In this document: one piece after another, positions 18,948 to 27,579 of the stretch
Position numbering within the stretch: position 1 is the first letter of the stretch
How the letters are laid out: each line of letters opens with the position of its first letter
From: Aquamicrobium lusatiense
Lineage (GTDB): Bacteria; Pseudomonadota; Alphaproteobacteria; Rhizobiales; Rhizobiaceae
Direction of reading: 5' to 3'
Length of the DNA: 64,000 bases
Assembly (NCBI RefSeq): GCF_014201615.1
Contig: NZ_JACHEU010000001.1
Span: 1,569,631 to 1,633,630, forward strand
Made by a program: the position numbers and the translations under genes
The notes under the pieces: generated by a model
Told to the model about the DNA's origin: nothing
Databases searched by the model: none
The model's input: only the letters and a program-made list of their open reading frames with translations

Positions 18948-20378
18948 ATGGCAGACGCAGCACTTTTCCTTGATCCCGGTCTGGTGCAGCGTTTCGCGGA
19001 AATCGTCGGCGCGCGCCATGCGCTCACTTCGCAGCAGGACATCGCCCCCTATCTGATCGAGCCGCGCGGGCTCTGGCATGGCCGCACCTCGCTGGTGCTG
19101 AGGCCGGGCAGCGTCGATGAGGTGAGCCGCATCATGCGGCTGGCGACCGAGACAGGCACGCCAATCGTGCCGCAGAGCGGCAATACGGGACTTGTTGGGG
19201 CGCAGGTGCCGGACGCCGTCAGCGGGCAGGTGGTGCTGTCGCTATCGCGGCTCAACCGCATCCGCGAGGTCGATCTCCTGTCCAATACGGTGACGGCCGA
19301 GGCCGGCGTCATTCTCCAGACCCTGCAGGAAACGGCGGCACAGGCTGGCCGGCTGTTTCCGCTTTCGCTGGCCGCGCAGGGCTCGTGCCAGATCGGCGGC
19401 AATCTCTCCTCCAATGCCGGCGGCACCAATGTGCTGGCTTACGGCAATGCGCGCGAACTGTGTCTTGGCGTGGAGGTGGTGCTTCCTACCGGCGAGGTGT
19501 TCGACGATCTGCGCAAGCTGAAGAAGGACAACACCGGCTACGACCTGAAGGACCTGTTTGTTGGGGCGGAGGGCACGCTTGGCGTGATCACCGCGGCGGT
19601 CCTGAAGCTGTTTCCAATGCCGAAGGGCAGGGAGGTCGCTTTTGTCGGTCTGCCGTCAGCGGAGGCCGCGCTTCAGCTGTTCGCAATGGCCAGCGACAGG
19701 GCCGGCAGTTCACTCACCGCCTTCGAGCTGATCGGGCAGCGGCCTTACGATTTCACGCTGGCCCATGCCGCCGGCGTGGTGCGCCCCCTGACGAGCGACT
19801 GGCCATGGTATGTGCTAATGGAGATTTCCTCCGGCCGCTCCGCTGAAGACGCGCGTGGCCTGATAGAGGACATACTGGGCGCTGCGATCGAAGGAGACGT
19901 TGCCGGTGATGCAGTGATTGCCGCAAGCCTCTCGCAGGCCGAGGCTCTGTGGAATTTCCGGGAGGTCCTGCCCGAAGCCCAGAAACCCGAAGGCGCGTCT
20001 ATCAAGCACGACATTTCTGTGCCGATTGCCGCGATCCCCGCCTTTATCGACAAGGCCGGCAAGGCCGTGGAGCAGGTGGCACCCGGCGCGCGCCCGGTCT
20101 GCTTCGGCCATATGGGCGACGGCAACCTGCACTACAATGTCTCCCGGCCCGCAGACGGCGAGGATGCCGCCTTCCTCGCCCTCTACCGTGCCGTCAATGA
20201 TGCCGTGCATGATGTTGTGCGCGATTTCGCAGGATCGATCTCGGCCGAGCATGGCATCGGCCAGCTGAAGCGCGACGAGTTGATCGCTACGGCGCCACCC
20301 ATGGCCATCGACCTGATGCGCCGCGTCAAGGCGGCGTTCGATCCGGCCGGCATCATGAACCCGGGTAAGGTTATCTGA
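18948..20378 (+). CDS. FAD-binding oxidoreductase (D-2-hydroxyglutarate/D-lactate dehydrogenase type)
   Basis: 476 residues. The N-terminal FAD_binding_4 domain includes VPQSGNTGLVGAQVPD and the flavin-pyrophosphate loop GGNLSSNAGGTNVLAYGNARE. The C-terminal oxidase domain has CFGHMGDGNLHYNVSRP and the closing motif AEHGIGQLKRDEL, the metal and substrate site of the GlcD/D2HGDH group. It oxidises a D-2-hydroxyacid and passes electrons to a carrier. The exact substrate cannot be read from sequence; D-2-hydroxyglutarate is the commonest match for this length and these motifs. Confidence 0.9.
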   Translation: MADAALFLDPGLVQRFAEIVGARHALTSQQDIAPYLIEPRGLWHGRTSLVLRPGSVDEVSRIMRLATETGTPIVPQSGNTGLVGAQVPDAVSGQVVLSLSRLNRIREVDLLSNTVTAEAGVILQTLQETAAQAGRLFPLSLAAQGSCQIGGNLSSNAGGTNVLAYGNARELCLGVEVVLPTGEVFDDLRKLKKDNTGYDLKDLFVGAEGTLGVITAAVLKLFPMPKGREVAFVGLPSAEAALQLFAMASDRAGSSLTAFELIGQRPYDFTLAHAAGVVRPLTSDWPWYVLMEISSGRSAEDARGLIEDILGAAIEGDVAGDAVIAASLSQAEALWNFREVLPEAQKPEGASIKHDISVPIAAIPAFIDKAGKAVEQVAPGARPVCFGHMGDGNLHYNVSRPADGEDAAFLALYRAVNDAVHDVVRDFAGSISAEHGIGQLKRDELIATAPPMAIDLMRRVKAAFDPAGIMNPGKVI

Positions 20379-20556
20379 GCCTTTACGCCGATGCCTTCCG
20401 GTTGGATTTTCCTAACCATCTGGAAGATCAGCAAAATTTAACCGAATTTCTTAAGCGCCCCGGTAAGGGGCTCACGTTACCTTGCCTGCATAACGAGGCC
20501 GAAAACGGCCCGGGGAGACCGGATACCGGCTCTCGGAAGAAAACAGGAAGGCACCA

Positions 20557-21123
20557 ATGCAAACTGGACTGAAGCCAGTCTGGGCGGGGCGCAACATGCG
20601 CCTCGACCCCTTTCGCTTGCCGCAGATGGTGAGCTACGCCAGCCGCGAGGACCATGGCGACGTTACCCTGACTGTGGACCATCGCGGCGCGGTCCTGCGC
20701 CGGACGCTGGAGATGAGCGGCCTGCCGGCCGTCATCGCGCTGCCGTCGAATGTGTTCCGGGGTGTGGCCGCCCGCGCGCTGGAAGACGCCGATGGCCATG
20801 TCACGGTAACGCTCGAACTTCTGCACGACGATCCCATGCTGTCCGTGCCGCTTCTGGTCGCCCATGACCTGGACGATGTGGCGGCCGACTGGCGCGCCTG
20901 GTCGGAAGCCTACCGTCTGCCCATGCTGCTGATCGAGGCTGATGGCGTGGCCCGCACGCTGGAGGAATCGCTTGGCGCTGCGATCAAGACCATGCCGCCG
21001 CAGGAGCGCCGGCAGGGCCGTGCGCCGGCCCGCAGGCGTCCCCGCTTCCTTGCCCGCCGCCGCACCGGTAATCTTGGTCTGAGGCTGGTGATCGACGGTG
21101 AGGAAATCATCGCCCGGACCTGA
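20557..21123 (+). CDS. DUF6101 family protein
   Basis: 188 residues, soluble, with no signal peptide. The start ATG has AGGAAGG upstream. It contains a beta-rich core (VTLTVDHRGAVLRRTLEM, HVTVTLELLHDDP) and a basic linker near residues 148-170 that is rich in Arg and Pro. It matches the DUF6101 family, which I know as restricted to Rhizobiales and of unknown function. A strong terminator hairpin follows. Confidence 0.75.
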   Translation: MQTGLKPVWAGRNMRLDPFRLPQMVSYASREDHGDVTLTVDHRGAVLRRTLEMSGLPAVIALPSNVFRGVAARALEDADGHVTVTLELLHDDPMLSVPLLVAHDLDDVAADWRAWSEAYRLPMLLIEADGVARTLEESLGAAIKTMPPQERRQGRAPARRRPRFLARRRTGNLGLRLVIDGEEIIART

Positions 21124-21153
21124 CGCTTTCCGATAATCGACCACAACAAAAAA

Positions 21154-21181
21154 AGAACCCGGCAGGAAACTGCCGGGTTCT
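21154..21181 (-). terminator. Intrinsic terminator shared by the porin and DUF6101 genes
   Basis: A perfect 12-bp stem (AGAACCCGGCAG / CTGCCGGGTTCT) closes a four-base loop. On the minus strand it is followed by a run of seven or more T, giving a strong terminator 24 bp beyond the porin stop. On the plus strand it has only TTCTGTTC, so termination of DUF6101 would be weaker. Confidence 0.85.
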
Positions 21182-21205
21182 TCTGTTCAGACGGTGAAAC
21201 CGATC

Positions 21206-22375
21206 TTAGAACGAACGCTGGAAGCGGAGGTAACCACCCCAACCGTCGTTCTTGCCGCCGACCTTGTTGTTGTTGATGTCGCGCTCGTAACCCGAGGCGT
21301 ACACAACTTCCGGACGGATGTTGAAGCCGGGAACCAGCGCGTAGTTCACGCCGACTGCAGCACCGAAGGTTTCGTTGTCGTCGTAGGCCAGCTGAACGTC
21401 CAGTGAGGCTTTCTCGTTGAAGCGATACTGACCACCGCCCCAGACAGCCCAGTCGCCGCCCCAGACGCCATAGTAGCTGCTGCGGCCGGAAAGATCGAAC
21501 TGGTCCGACCACCAGGCGCGCTCAGCATTGTAGTCCTGATAGCCAGCCATCACCCACAGGCTCAGAGCTTCGTTGACGTTGAAGTCGACGCGGACCTTAC
21601 CGGCAACTTCACCGAAGTTGGCGTCGTAGCCGATCACACCGGCAATCTTGCCCCAGCCCTGCGTGAACGAGGCGCCAGCCACGACATGCGGGACGTAGGA
21701 ATCAAGGGTGTACTCTTCGCCCGAACCCTCTTCCACGCCGATCGTGGCGGAGAAGCCGTTGCCACCGTCGAAGGTGTAGGCGATCAGGTGGGTCTTGCCA
21801 GGGGTGTAAGTCACGCCGATGTCATCGTTGATGACCGAGCCGGCCGAGTCGGTCAGCGTCTCGAACAGCGAGTCGGTGTAAGCGATGGTCAGGCCGCCAA
21901 GCTGAATGATGGCATGCTCAAGAGCCCATGCCGCTTCAGTGTCGGAGTACGTGTCATTGCCAATGTCAACTTCGACAGAATCGCGCTGATAGTATGTGGC
22001 AATAAAGCCGCGCAGTGTGCCGTACTCGGTCTCCGAACGGGTGTCGAAGGTGAGCTGGGCGCGCATGCGCTTGAAGTAGGTGTCGTTAATGTCGACAGTG
22101 TTACCATTGCCGCGGATGAAGTTGTAGGCGTCCTTCTTGTCGATCGACTTCAGGCCCAGAGCGTCGCCCACGCCGATGTCGTAACGCAGGTAGCCGCCGA
22201 TCTTGAGACAGGTCTCGGTGCCGGGGATGTAGAAGTAGCCAGCGCCGTAGACGTCGCAGATGCGGACGTATTCAGCGGGTTCAGGCTCGGCCACGACGAT
22301 TGCGTCGGCGGCGCGGGCGCCGGAGACTGCGACGAGTGCCGCAGCGGAGCCGAGAAGAAGGCTCTTGATGTTCAT
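21206..22375 (-). CDS. Outer-membrane porin (porin_2 family, Omp2/RopA-like)
   Basis: 389 residues. A signal peptide of about 22 residues (MNIKSLLLGSAAALVAVSGARA) precedes the mature start ADAIVVAEPEPAEYVRICD. The conserved block YGAGYFYIPGTETCLKIGGYLRYD is typical of Rhizobiales porins, and the protein ends in Phe, as beta-barrel proteins do. Loops are rich in Asp, Tyr and Trp. It forms the general diffusion pore. The ribosome site GGAG lies in a small CAGTTC/GAACTG palindrome just before the ATG. It ends in a strong terminator, so it is a single-gene transcript. Confidence 0.95.
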   Translation of the reverse strand: MNIKSLLLGSAAALVAVSGARAADAIVVAEPEPAEYVRICDVYGAGYFYIPGTETCLKIGGYLRYDIGVGDALGLKSIDKKDAYNFIRGNGNTVDINDTYFKRMRAQLTFDTRSETEYGTLRGFIATYYQRDSVEVDIGNDTYSDTEAAWALEHAIIQLGGLTIAYTDSLFETLTDSAGSVINDDIGVTYTPGKTHLIAYTFDGGNGFSATIGVEEGSGEEYTLDSYVPHVVAGASFTQGWGKIAGVIGYDANFGEVAGKVRVDFNVNEALSLWVMAGYQDYNAERAWWSDQFDLSGRSSYYGVWGGDWAVWGGGQYRFNEKASLDVQLAYDDNETFGAAVGVNYALVPGFNIRPEVVYASGYERDINNNKVGGKNDGWGGYLRFQRSF

Positions 22376-22618
22376 TTATGTTCTCCAGTTCAGAACTGAA
22401 TGGTTTTCTGTGAGCCCGAAGGCCGCGAATGAAAAGATCGTGCGAGTCGCCCCCTCTTTCCGTGGTGATTGATTTCCCAGCCGGCCTTTTGAGGCAAGGA
22501 AAATTACATCTTTTGGTTGTGCAATTTTATATATTGCAATCAAATGTTGCATTAAGGGCACATGTCCGGGGGCGGCCGGAGGCCGGGTGGCGGTGCAGTT
22601 TCACCGGGCAGATATGCA

Positions 22619-22649
22619 ATTATAAATAGAGTATTTACAAATAATGCAA
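22619..22649 (-). promoter_or_regulatory. Candidate porin promoter
   Basis: On the minus strand TTGCAT (22649-22644) and TATAAT (22624-22619) are 19 bp apart, longer than the ideal 17. It would give a leader of about 235 bases before the porin ATG. A second AT-rich TTGCAATATATAA segment nearer the gene could be the promoter instead. Confidence 0.3.
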
Positions 22650-22685
22650 CCTATGAGAGCGTATAGATCTCGATCTCCAGTCGAG

Positions 22686-22740
22686 AGAGGCCTCGCTATA
22701 GGGGGGCGGCCGTAACCTTTTACGAGGCCTCTTCTTTTTT
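22686..22740 (+). terminator. Hairpin plus T-run, possible 3' end of a small RNA
   Basis: Arms AGAGGCCTCG (22686-22695) and CGAGGCCTCT (22723-22732) flank a 27-base G/C-rich loop and are followed by TCTTTTTT. There is no plus-strand gene upstream that it could terminate, since the porin points the other way. A short noncoding transcript starting in the AT-rich segment is one explanation. Confidence 0.4.
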
Positions 22741-23120
22741 CCCTTTTGTGATTCTGAAAAATGCCCCACGACCACCGTTTTCGATGAATGGTCCCTTCCG
22801 GCATGCGTGACGGGCATCTGGCTGCGGGGGCTTTTGTACAACCCTGAGGTTGTATCTCCGTGGTTCCGGTCTCAGGAGCCACGGGCCGGGCTTCTTTCGG
22901 TTGAGGAGAGAGGCTGCCGTCGATTTCAGGCAGCTTGCAGGACGGGGCGAGACATGCCGCCCGAAAATTCGTTCTGAGACGGGCGGGGATTGCACAAAAG
23001 CGTCCGGGGAATCCGCAATGAGGACGGAGCCTTTGTCGAAAAGAGTAGCGCGCAGCCTTGATCTTCGGCCACAGAGTCGCCGGATATACAAGCAGACTGG
23101 ATTGCCGCTTGAGCGTTGAT

Positions 23121-23230
23121 CCTAAAGCGTGTCGCGATCTTTCAGATTCGCTCCTTACGCTTTAAGCTATTGTTTTTATGCATGTCGTGATTCCGAAACC
23201 GGTTCCCACTTTCGGGCGACATGCTTTAGG
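23121..23230 (+). repeat. 110-bp intergenic palindromic repeat, copy 2
   Basis: The unit is bounded by inverted terminal repeats of 15 bp with one mismatch: CCTAAAGCGTGTCGC at 23121 and GCGACATGCTTTAGG ending at 23230. Its right half is a strong hairpin (GCATGTCG... CCGAAA / TTTCGG... CGACATGC). The TAA stop of the minus-strand lipoprotein gene at 23226-23228 is made from the right terminal repeat. Confidence 0.85.
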
Positions 23231-23693
23231 CTGGCCTGAACTCGTCGATGCGCCAGGCGCCGGCCCCGACCATGCAGATGCGCATCTTGTAGAGCGTCAC
23301 GCCGTCGAAACTTTCACGGCTGGTGGAAAAAGCGCGGCACAGTTCGCCTCTCGCTTTGGTTTCGGCAATCGCCGAGATTGCGCCACGTGAACCCGTATCC
23401 GCATTGGCCCATGCCAGGGGCTGTCCGGCCAGTTCTTCGAGGTCAGCTGCGGAAGCCGCATTGCGGATGGTCATCTGGTCGGCAGCGAGGCCGGCATCGG
23501 TGGCCGTGCCACTCACGGTGGATGGCACATTGCTGGTGATGATCGAACGGTCTATTTCAGCTTTGTCGAGGCTGAAACCGCCCATGCCGCAGCCACCGAG
23601 CGACAGGAGGACGACGGACGCGATTGCCCTGACGGAGACGGAAATCCCACGTGGAGTCCGCCGGTTGCCAGAAGCTTGCGCGTTGCGCGACAA
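23226..23693 (-). CDS. RT0821/Lpp0805-family surface lipoprotein
   Basis: 155 residues from a TTG start at 23693, which has GGAG eight bases upstream. A hydrophobic segment leads to the lipobox LGGC with the acylated Cys at residue 35. The mature part is short and ends in CMVGAGAWRIDEFRPA, a C-terminal pattern of the RT0821/17-kDa antigen-like family. It is probably an outer-membrane lipoprotein of unknown role. Its stop codon lies inside the repeat element at 23121-23230, so insertion of the repeat may have set the current C-terminus. It is divergent from pdxH, 39 bp away. Confidence 0.75.
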   Translation of the reverse strand: MSRNAQASGNRRTPRGISVSVRAIASVVLLSLGGCGMGGFSLDKAEIDRSIITSNVPSTVSGTATDAGLAADQMTIRNAASAADLEELAGQPLAWANADTGSRGAISAIAETKARGELCRAFSTSRESFDGVTLYKMRICMVGAGAWRIDEFRPA

Positions 23694-23732
23694 TCGCCCA
23701 TCTCCGGTGAAAGTTAAAATTCGAGAAAAACT

Positions 23733-24353
23733 ATGAGCGATGCCAAGTTAACAGATCATGACTTTACGCAGGAGGAGGAGCCGTTTCACCTGTTTGCCCA
23801 ATGGCTTGACGATGCGTCAGCTTCCGAGATCAACGATCCGAACGCGGTCGCGGTGGCCACTGTCGATGAGGAGGGCCTGCCGGACGTGCGCATGGTGCTG
23901 CTCAAGGGCTTCGATGAGCGCGGCTTCACCTTCTACACCAATTTCGAAAGTGCCAAAGGCCGCGAAATCCTCGGCAGCATGAAGGCGGCCATGTGCTTCC
24001 ACTGGAAATCGCTGCGCCGGCAGGTGCGGGTGCGCGGACCTGTGGAAATCGTGTCGGATGCGGAGGCGGATGAATATTATGCCTCGCGTCCTCGCGGCAG
24101 CCGGATCGGTGCTTGGGCCTCGAAGCAGTCGCGACCGCTGGAAAGCAGGTTCGCTCTGGAAAAGGCCGTTGCCGAATATACCGCCCGCCACGCGGTGGGG
24201 AGCATTCCGCGCCCTTCGCACTGGTCCGGTTTCAGAATTCTGCCGAAGACCATCGAATTCTGGCACGATCGTCCGTTCCGGCTTCACGATCGCGTCGTTT
24301 TCTCACGCCAACCCGATGGTACGGGCTGGCAGACGACACGCCTCTATCCATGA
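23733..24353 (+). CDS. pdxH: Pyridoxamine 5'-phosphate oxidase
   Basis: 206 residues, the usual family length. The FMN-binding split barrel is clear: [45 protein letters not shown], and the C-terminal [18 protein letters not shown] with the terminal RLYP. It oxidises pyridoxine or pyridoxamine phosphate to PLP in the cytosol. The NTF2-like gene follows after 7 bp and is probably cotranscribed. Confidence 0.96.
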   Translation: MSDAKLTDHDFTQEEEPFHLFAQWLDDASASEINDPNAVAVATVDEEGLPDVRMVLLKGFDERGFTFYTNFESAKGREILGSMKAAMCFHWKSLRRQVRVRGPVEIVSDAEADEYYASRPRGSRIGAWASKQSRPLESRFALEKAVAEYTARHAVGSIPRPSHWSGFRILPKTIEFWHDRPFRLHDRVVFSRQPDGTGWQTTRLYP

Positions 24354-24360
24354 GCGGGAA

Positions 24361-24810
24361 ATGAACACGCGGGAAGGGCAGGCGCAGGCATTGTTCCGCA
24401 GCTACAGCCGCAACAGCAACGCCGCCCTTCTGGCGCCGGACAGCGCCGATATCGATGCGCTGACCGGCGTTTTCGCCGACCATTTCGTTGGCGCTGGCCC
24501 GGCAGGCGTGATGGGCGGGACGAAAGATTCGTCATTCCCGGACATCCTGCGGCAGGGCTTCAGGAATTACCGGGCCATCGGCGGAACACGGTTCGAGATC
24601 ATCGCCCTCGACGTGGAGATGCTGGACGACGCCAACGCCATGGTCCGGGCGGACTGGGAATTCGACTACCTTCGCTCGCACGACGGGGCGAAGGGAACAA
24701 TTGCCTTCCGCAATATCTACTTCGTCAACTTCGCGGGCGGCGAGGCAAAGATCTTCGCCTGGATCACCCCGGACGAGGCTCAGGCCATGAAGGATCACGG
24801 CCTGATCTGA
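24361..24810 (+). CDS. NTF2-like (SnoaL/DUF4440-type) protein
   Basis: 149 residues from the ATG at 24361, seven bases after the pdxH stop. The cone-shaped alpha+beta pattern of NTF2-like proteins is seen: an N-terminal helix, a middle segment with FEIIALDVEMLDDANAMVRADWEFDY, and a final beta part with GTIAFRNIYFVNFAGGEAKIFAWITPDE. No catalytic residues can be assigned. It could be a small hydrolase or isomerase, or a binding protein. It converges on the enoyl-CoA hydratase gene, 3 bp apart. Confidence 0.65.
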   Translation: MNTREGQAQALFRSYSRNSNAALLAPDSADIDALTGVFADHFVGAGPAGVMGGTKDSSFPDILRQGFRNYRAIGGTRFEIIALDVEMLDDANAMVRADWEFDYLRSHDGAKGTIAFRNIYFVNFAGGEAKIFAWITPDEAQAMKDHGLI

Positions 24811-24813
24811 CGC

Positions 24814-25566
24814 TCAGCCCTTCTTCCGGTTCATGAAGGCCATGAGCGCGTTGCGCGCCTCTTCCGACGTCAGCCGTTCGCGGAAATGTGCGCTCTCGAT
24901 CCGGATGCGTTCCTTGAGTTCTTCGCGGGAGCCGAGCATGAGGTCGCGGGCGATCTTCAGCGCTTCCGGCGGCTTTTCGGCGATGTCTTCGGCTGCCGCC
25001 AGCGTCGTCTCTTCAAGCCTGTCTTCATGGACGACGCCGTAGATCAGGCCTGCCTGATGGGCGCGTTCGGCTGAAAAGCCCTCGCCGAGACCGAGAAGCG
25101 CAAACGCGCCCTGCCGCCCGAGCAGGCGCGGAGCCAGCAAGCTGGATCCTGCCTCGGGCACCAGGCCGAGATCGACGAAGGGAGTGCGGAACACGGTGCG
25201 CGGGGTGGCCAGAGTCAGGTCGCAATGCAGGTTGATGGTCGTTCCAATGCCGACGGCAATGCCATCCACGCCCGACACGATCGGTTTCTGCGATCCGGCC
25301 AGCGCCAGCAGGAAATCCCACACTTCGGTTCCGCCTTCGCCACCGGTGGCAATGGCGAGAAAATCGGCAAGATCATTGCCTGCCGAGAAGGCGCCCGGAA
25401 CGCCGAGAAAGACATGCACGCGCACCGCCGGATCGGCATCGCCGCCGGTCAGCGCGTCGGCCATGGCCGCATACATGGCGCGGGTCAGCGCATTCTTCTT
25501 TTCGGGCCGGTTCATGCGAATGAGCTGAACCGCGCCGCGCCGTTCGATCTGTATGTGATGGGTCAA
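24814..25566 (-). CDS. Enoyl-CoA hydratase/isomerase family protein
   Basis: 250 residues of the crotonase fold. The oxyanion-hole segment is GVPGAFSAGNDLADF, and the second catalytic region is CDLTLATPRTVFRTPFVDLGLVPEAGSS, which retains the Glu equivalent to E164 of crotonase; the E144 position is less clear. The start is TTG at 25566 with GGAGGA upstream. It lies 22 bp downstream of the acyl-CoA dehydrogenase and is probably in the same transcript, so it likely acts in the next step of acyl-CoA beta-oxidation. An isomerase activity cannot be excluded. Confidence 0.9.
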   Translation of the reverse strand: MTHHIQIERRGAVQLIRMNRPEKKNALTRAMYAAMADALTGGDADPAVRVHVFLGVPGAFSAGNDLADFLAIATGGEGGTEVWDFLLALAGSQKPIVSGVDGIAVGIGTTINLHCDLTLATPRTVFRTPFVDLGLVPEAGSSLLAPRLLGRQGAFALLGLGEGFSAERAHQAGLIYGVVHEDRLEETTLAAAEDIAEKPPEALKIARDLMLGSREELKERIRIESAHFRERLTSEEARNALMAFMNRKKG

Positions 25567-25588
25567 GATTAGTTCCTCCCGCAGCCCG

Positions 25589-27358
25589 TCAGGCCGTTAT
25601 CAGCGATGCGCCGGCAAGGCTGAGGCTCTCCGCACCGCCCAGCACCCGCTCTTTCAGCGCCGCGACCTCGCCCAGCATGTTCTCGGCGAAGAAGCGGGCG
25701 AGCGCAACGCGCTCGTTGTCGTGGCCGGCAAGGGCCGCCTGCGCGAGATAGGCGCCGCCGGCCACCAGAGAGATCAGGCGCTGATAAGGCGTTGCAGCGC
25801 TCAGCGCCTCCTGCATGGAGTTGCCGGCAAGCTTTTCCTGCAGATAACGCGTCGCTTCGGTGAGGTCATCAAGCGCTTCGCGAAGCAACTTTTCGCTCCG
25901 GCCAAAGCCCTCTACCCCCTTCAGCCCGTCGACGATTGCGCCAAGCTCCCCGATATAGCCATGCACATGCTGGCCTTCGCCAAGCGGCAGCTTGCGGGTC
26001 ACGAGGTCGATGGCCTGAATGCCGTTGGTGCCTTCGTAGATCGGCGCGATGCGCGCATCGCGGTAAAGGGCCGCTGCCCCCGTTTCCTCGATGAAGCCCA
26101 TGCCGCCATGCACCTGCACGCCGAGCGAAGCGACGTCCACGCCGACATCGGTGGAGAAGGCCTTGGCCAGCGGCGTGAGAAGATTGGCGCGGTCGCGCCA
26201 GTGCTGCGCCTTGTCGCCTTCCGACACGCGCGCCATGTCGATGGCATGGGCGCAGTTGTAGGAGATGGAGCGGGCGATCTGTGTCAGCGCCTTCATCGTC
26301 AGCAGGTTGCGCTGCACGTCGGGGTGGTGGACGATCGGCGCCATGCCTTCGCCCGAATAGGAAGCGGCCTTGCCCTGCCGGCGCTCATTGGCATAGGCCA
26401 GCGCTTTCTGGAACGCTGCCTCCGCAATCGCCACGCCCTGCATGCCGACCGCCAGACGGGCATTGTTCATCATCGTGAACATGCAGGCGAGGCCCTTGTT
26501 TTCCTCACCGATCAGCCAGCCGATGGCACCGGGCTCCGCCCCGCCGAAACCGTCGCCATAGATCATGGTGCAGGTGGGTGAGCCGTGAATGCCGAGCTTG
26601 TGTTCGAGACCCGAGCAGAACACGTCGTTGCGCGCGCCGAGCGAGCCGTCCGCGTTGACGAAGAATTTCGGCACGAGGAACAGCGAAATGCCGCGCGTTC
26701 CCGCCGGCGCGTCCGGCAGGCGCGCCAGCACCAGATGCACGATGTTGTCGGTGAAATCGTGCTCGCCATAGGTGATGAAAATCTTCTGACCGAAGATGCG
26801 GTAGGTGCCGTCGCCCACGCGTTCGGCGCGGGTGCGCAGGGCTGCGAGGTCGGAGCCCGCCTGCGGTTCGGTCAGGTTCATGGTGCCCATCCATTCGCCC
26901 GACACCAGCTTGTCGAGATAGATGGCCTTCAGCTCATCCGTGGCATGCTTTTCCAGCGCCTCGACCGCGCCCATGGTCAGCGTCGGGCCGATGCCGAAGG
27001 CCATGGAGGCCGAGTTCCACATTTCCAGAACGGCAACCGAGAGCATCATCGGCAAGCCCTGTCCGCCATATTCTTCCGGCCCGGTCAGGCTGTTCCAGCC
27101 GCCCTCGCGCCAGCGTGTGTAAAGATCCTTCCAGCCGGGAGGGGTGGTGACGGCCGCATCCTTCAGCACCGCGCCGACCTCATCGCCGGCCTTGTAAAGA
27201 GGCGCTACCTCTTCCGTGGCGAACCGCCCGGCCTCGGCCAGCACCGCGTCGACCAGATCGCTGCCCAGATCGCCCAGCGCGCCCGAGGCGAGCGCTTCCT
27301 CCAGTCCGGCCACATGCTTGAGAGTGAAGGCGATTTCTTCGACCGGTGCGCGATACAT
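25589..27358 (-). CDS. Acyl-CoA dehydrogenase (long DmdC/FadE-like form)
   Basis: 589 residues from the ATG at 27358, which has a strong AGGAGGAG site; an upstream extension lacks similarity. The order is N-terminal helices, the middle beta domain (GTMNLTEPQAGSDLAAL, GQKIFITYGEHDF), and the C-terminal helical domain with the catalytic Glu in IYEGTNGIQAIDL. A further C-terminal domain of about 130 residues makes it longer than MCAD-type enzymes. This form is often annotated as 3-methylmercaptopropionyl-CoA dehydrogenase (DmdC), but fatty or branched acyl-CoA substrates are equally possible. A LiuR-like site lies 77 bp upstream. Confidence 0.92.
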   Translation of the reverse strand: MYRAPVEEIAFTLKHVAGLEEALASGALGDLGSDLVDAVLAEAGRFATEEVAPLYKAGDEVGAVLKDAAVTTPPGWKDLYTRWREGGWNSLTGPEEYGGQGLPMMLSVAVLEMWNSASMAFGIGPTLTMGAVEALEKHATDELKAIYLDKLVSGEWMGTMNLTEPQAGSDLAALRTRAERVGDGTYRIFGQKIFITYGEHDFTDNIVHLVLARLPDAPAGTRGISLFLVPKFFVNADGSLGARNDVFCSGLEHKLGIHGSPTCTMIYGDGFGGAEPGAIGWLIGEENKGLACMFTMMNNARLAVGMQGVAIAEAAFQKALAYANERRQGKAASYSGEGMAPIVHHPDVQRNLLTMKALTQIARSISYNCAHAIDMARVSEGDKAQHWRDRANLLTPLAKAFSTDVGVDVASLGVQVHGGMGFIEETGAAALYRDARIAPIYEGTNGIQAIDLVTRKLPLGEGQHVHGYIGELGAIVDGLKGVEGFGRSEKLLREALDDLTEATRYLQEKLAGNSMQEALSAATPYQRLISLVAGGAYLAQAALAGHDNERVALARFFAENMLGEVAALKERVLGGAESLSLAGASLITA

Positions 27359-27434
27359 GCGGGCTCCTCCTGAGGCTGTTGGCGGCACTTGCAGACTGCG
27401 GGGAACGGCGAGCGCCAGCTTCCCGCCTGTCCTT

Positions 27435-27450
27435 TTTACGTAAACGTCAA
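27435..27450 (-). promoter_or_regulatory. Possible LiuR-type operator upstream of the acyl-CoA dehydrogenase
   Basis: TTTACGTAAACGTCAA lies 77 bp before the acyl-CoA dehydrogenase ATG. It resembles the binding sites reported for the MerR-family regulator LiuR, which controls branched-chain acyl-CoA degradation genes. The match is by memory of the consensus and no liuR gene is in the window. Confidence 0.3.
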
Positions 27451-27579
27451 ACTTTGTCACGCGGATTTTACGGACCCACCCATGATCCTCGCCTTCGGGG
27501 AAGGTGCGGCCGATGGGATGTCAACAATCTGTTAACCATAAACGGTGAGGATTGCCGGTCAATCGCAAGGAACACCGGC

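Larger units (their letters stand above)
22376..23225. other. Gene-free 850-bp stretch between porin and lipoprotein
   Basis: No convincing coding frame is present. The first 270 bp are the porin leader and are AT-rich in parts (22500-22650), with several TTGCA/TGCAA words. A hairpin with T-run lies at 22686-22740. Two further hairpins sit at 22837-22854 (TACAACC-4-GGTTGTA) and 22858-22884 (CCGTGG/CCACGG ends). The right end is the 110-bp repeat. Short frames here (for example 22850-23119 plus) lack ribosome sites and family similarity. Confidence 0.6.

Noticed and set aside
22720..23119. Short open frames in the gap between porin and lipoprotein
   Set aside because: No ribosome sites, no recognisable domains, and they run through hairpins. 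Treated as noncoding.
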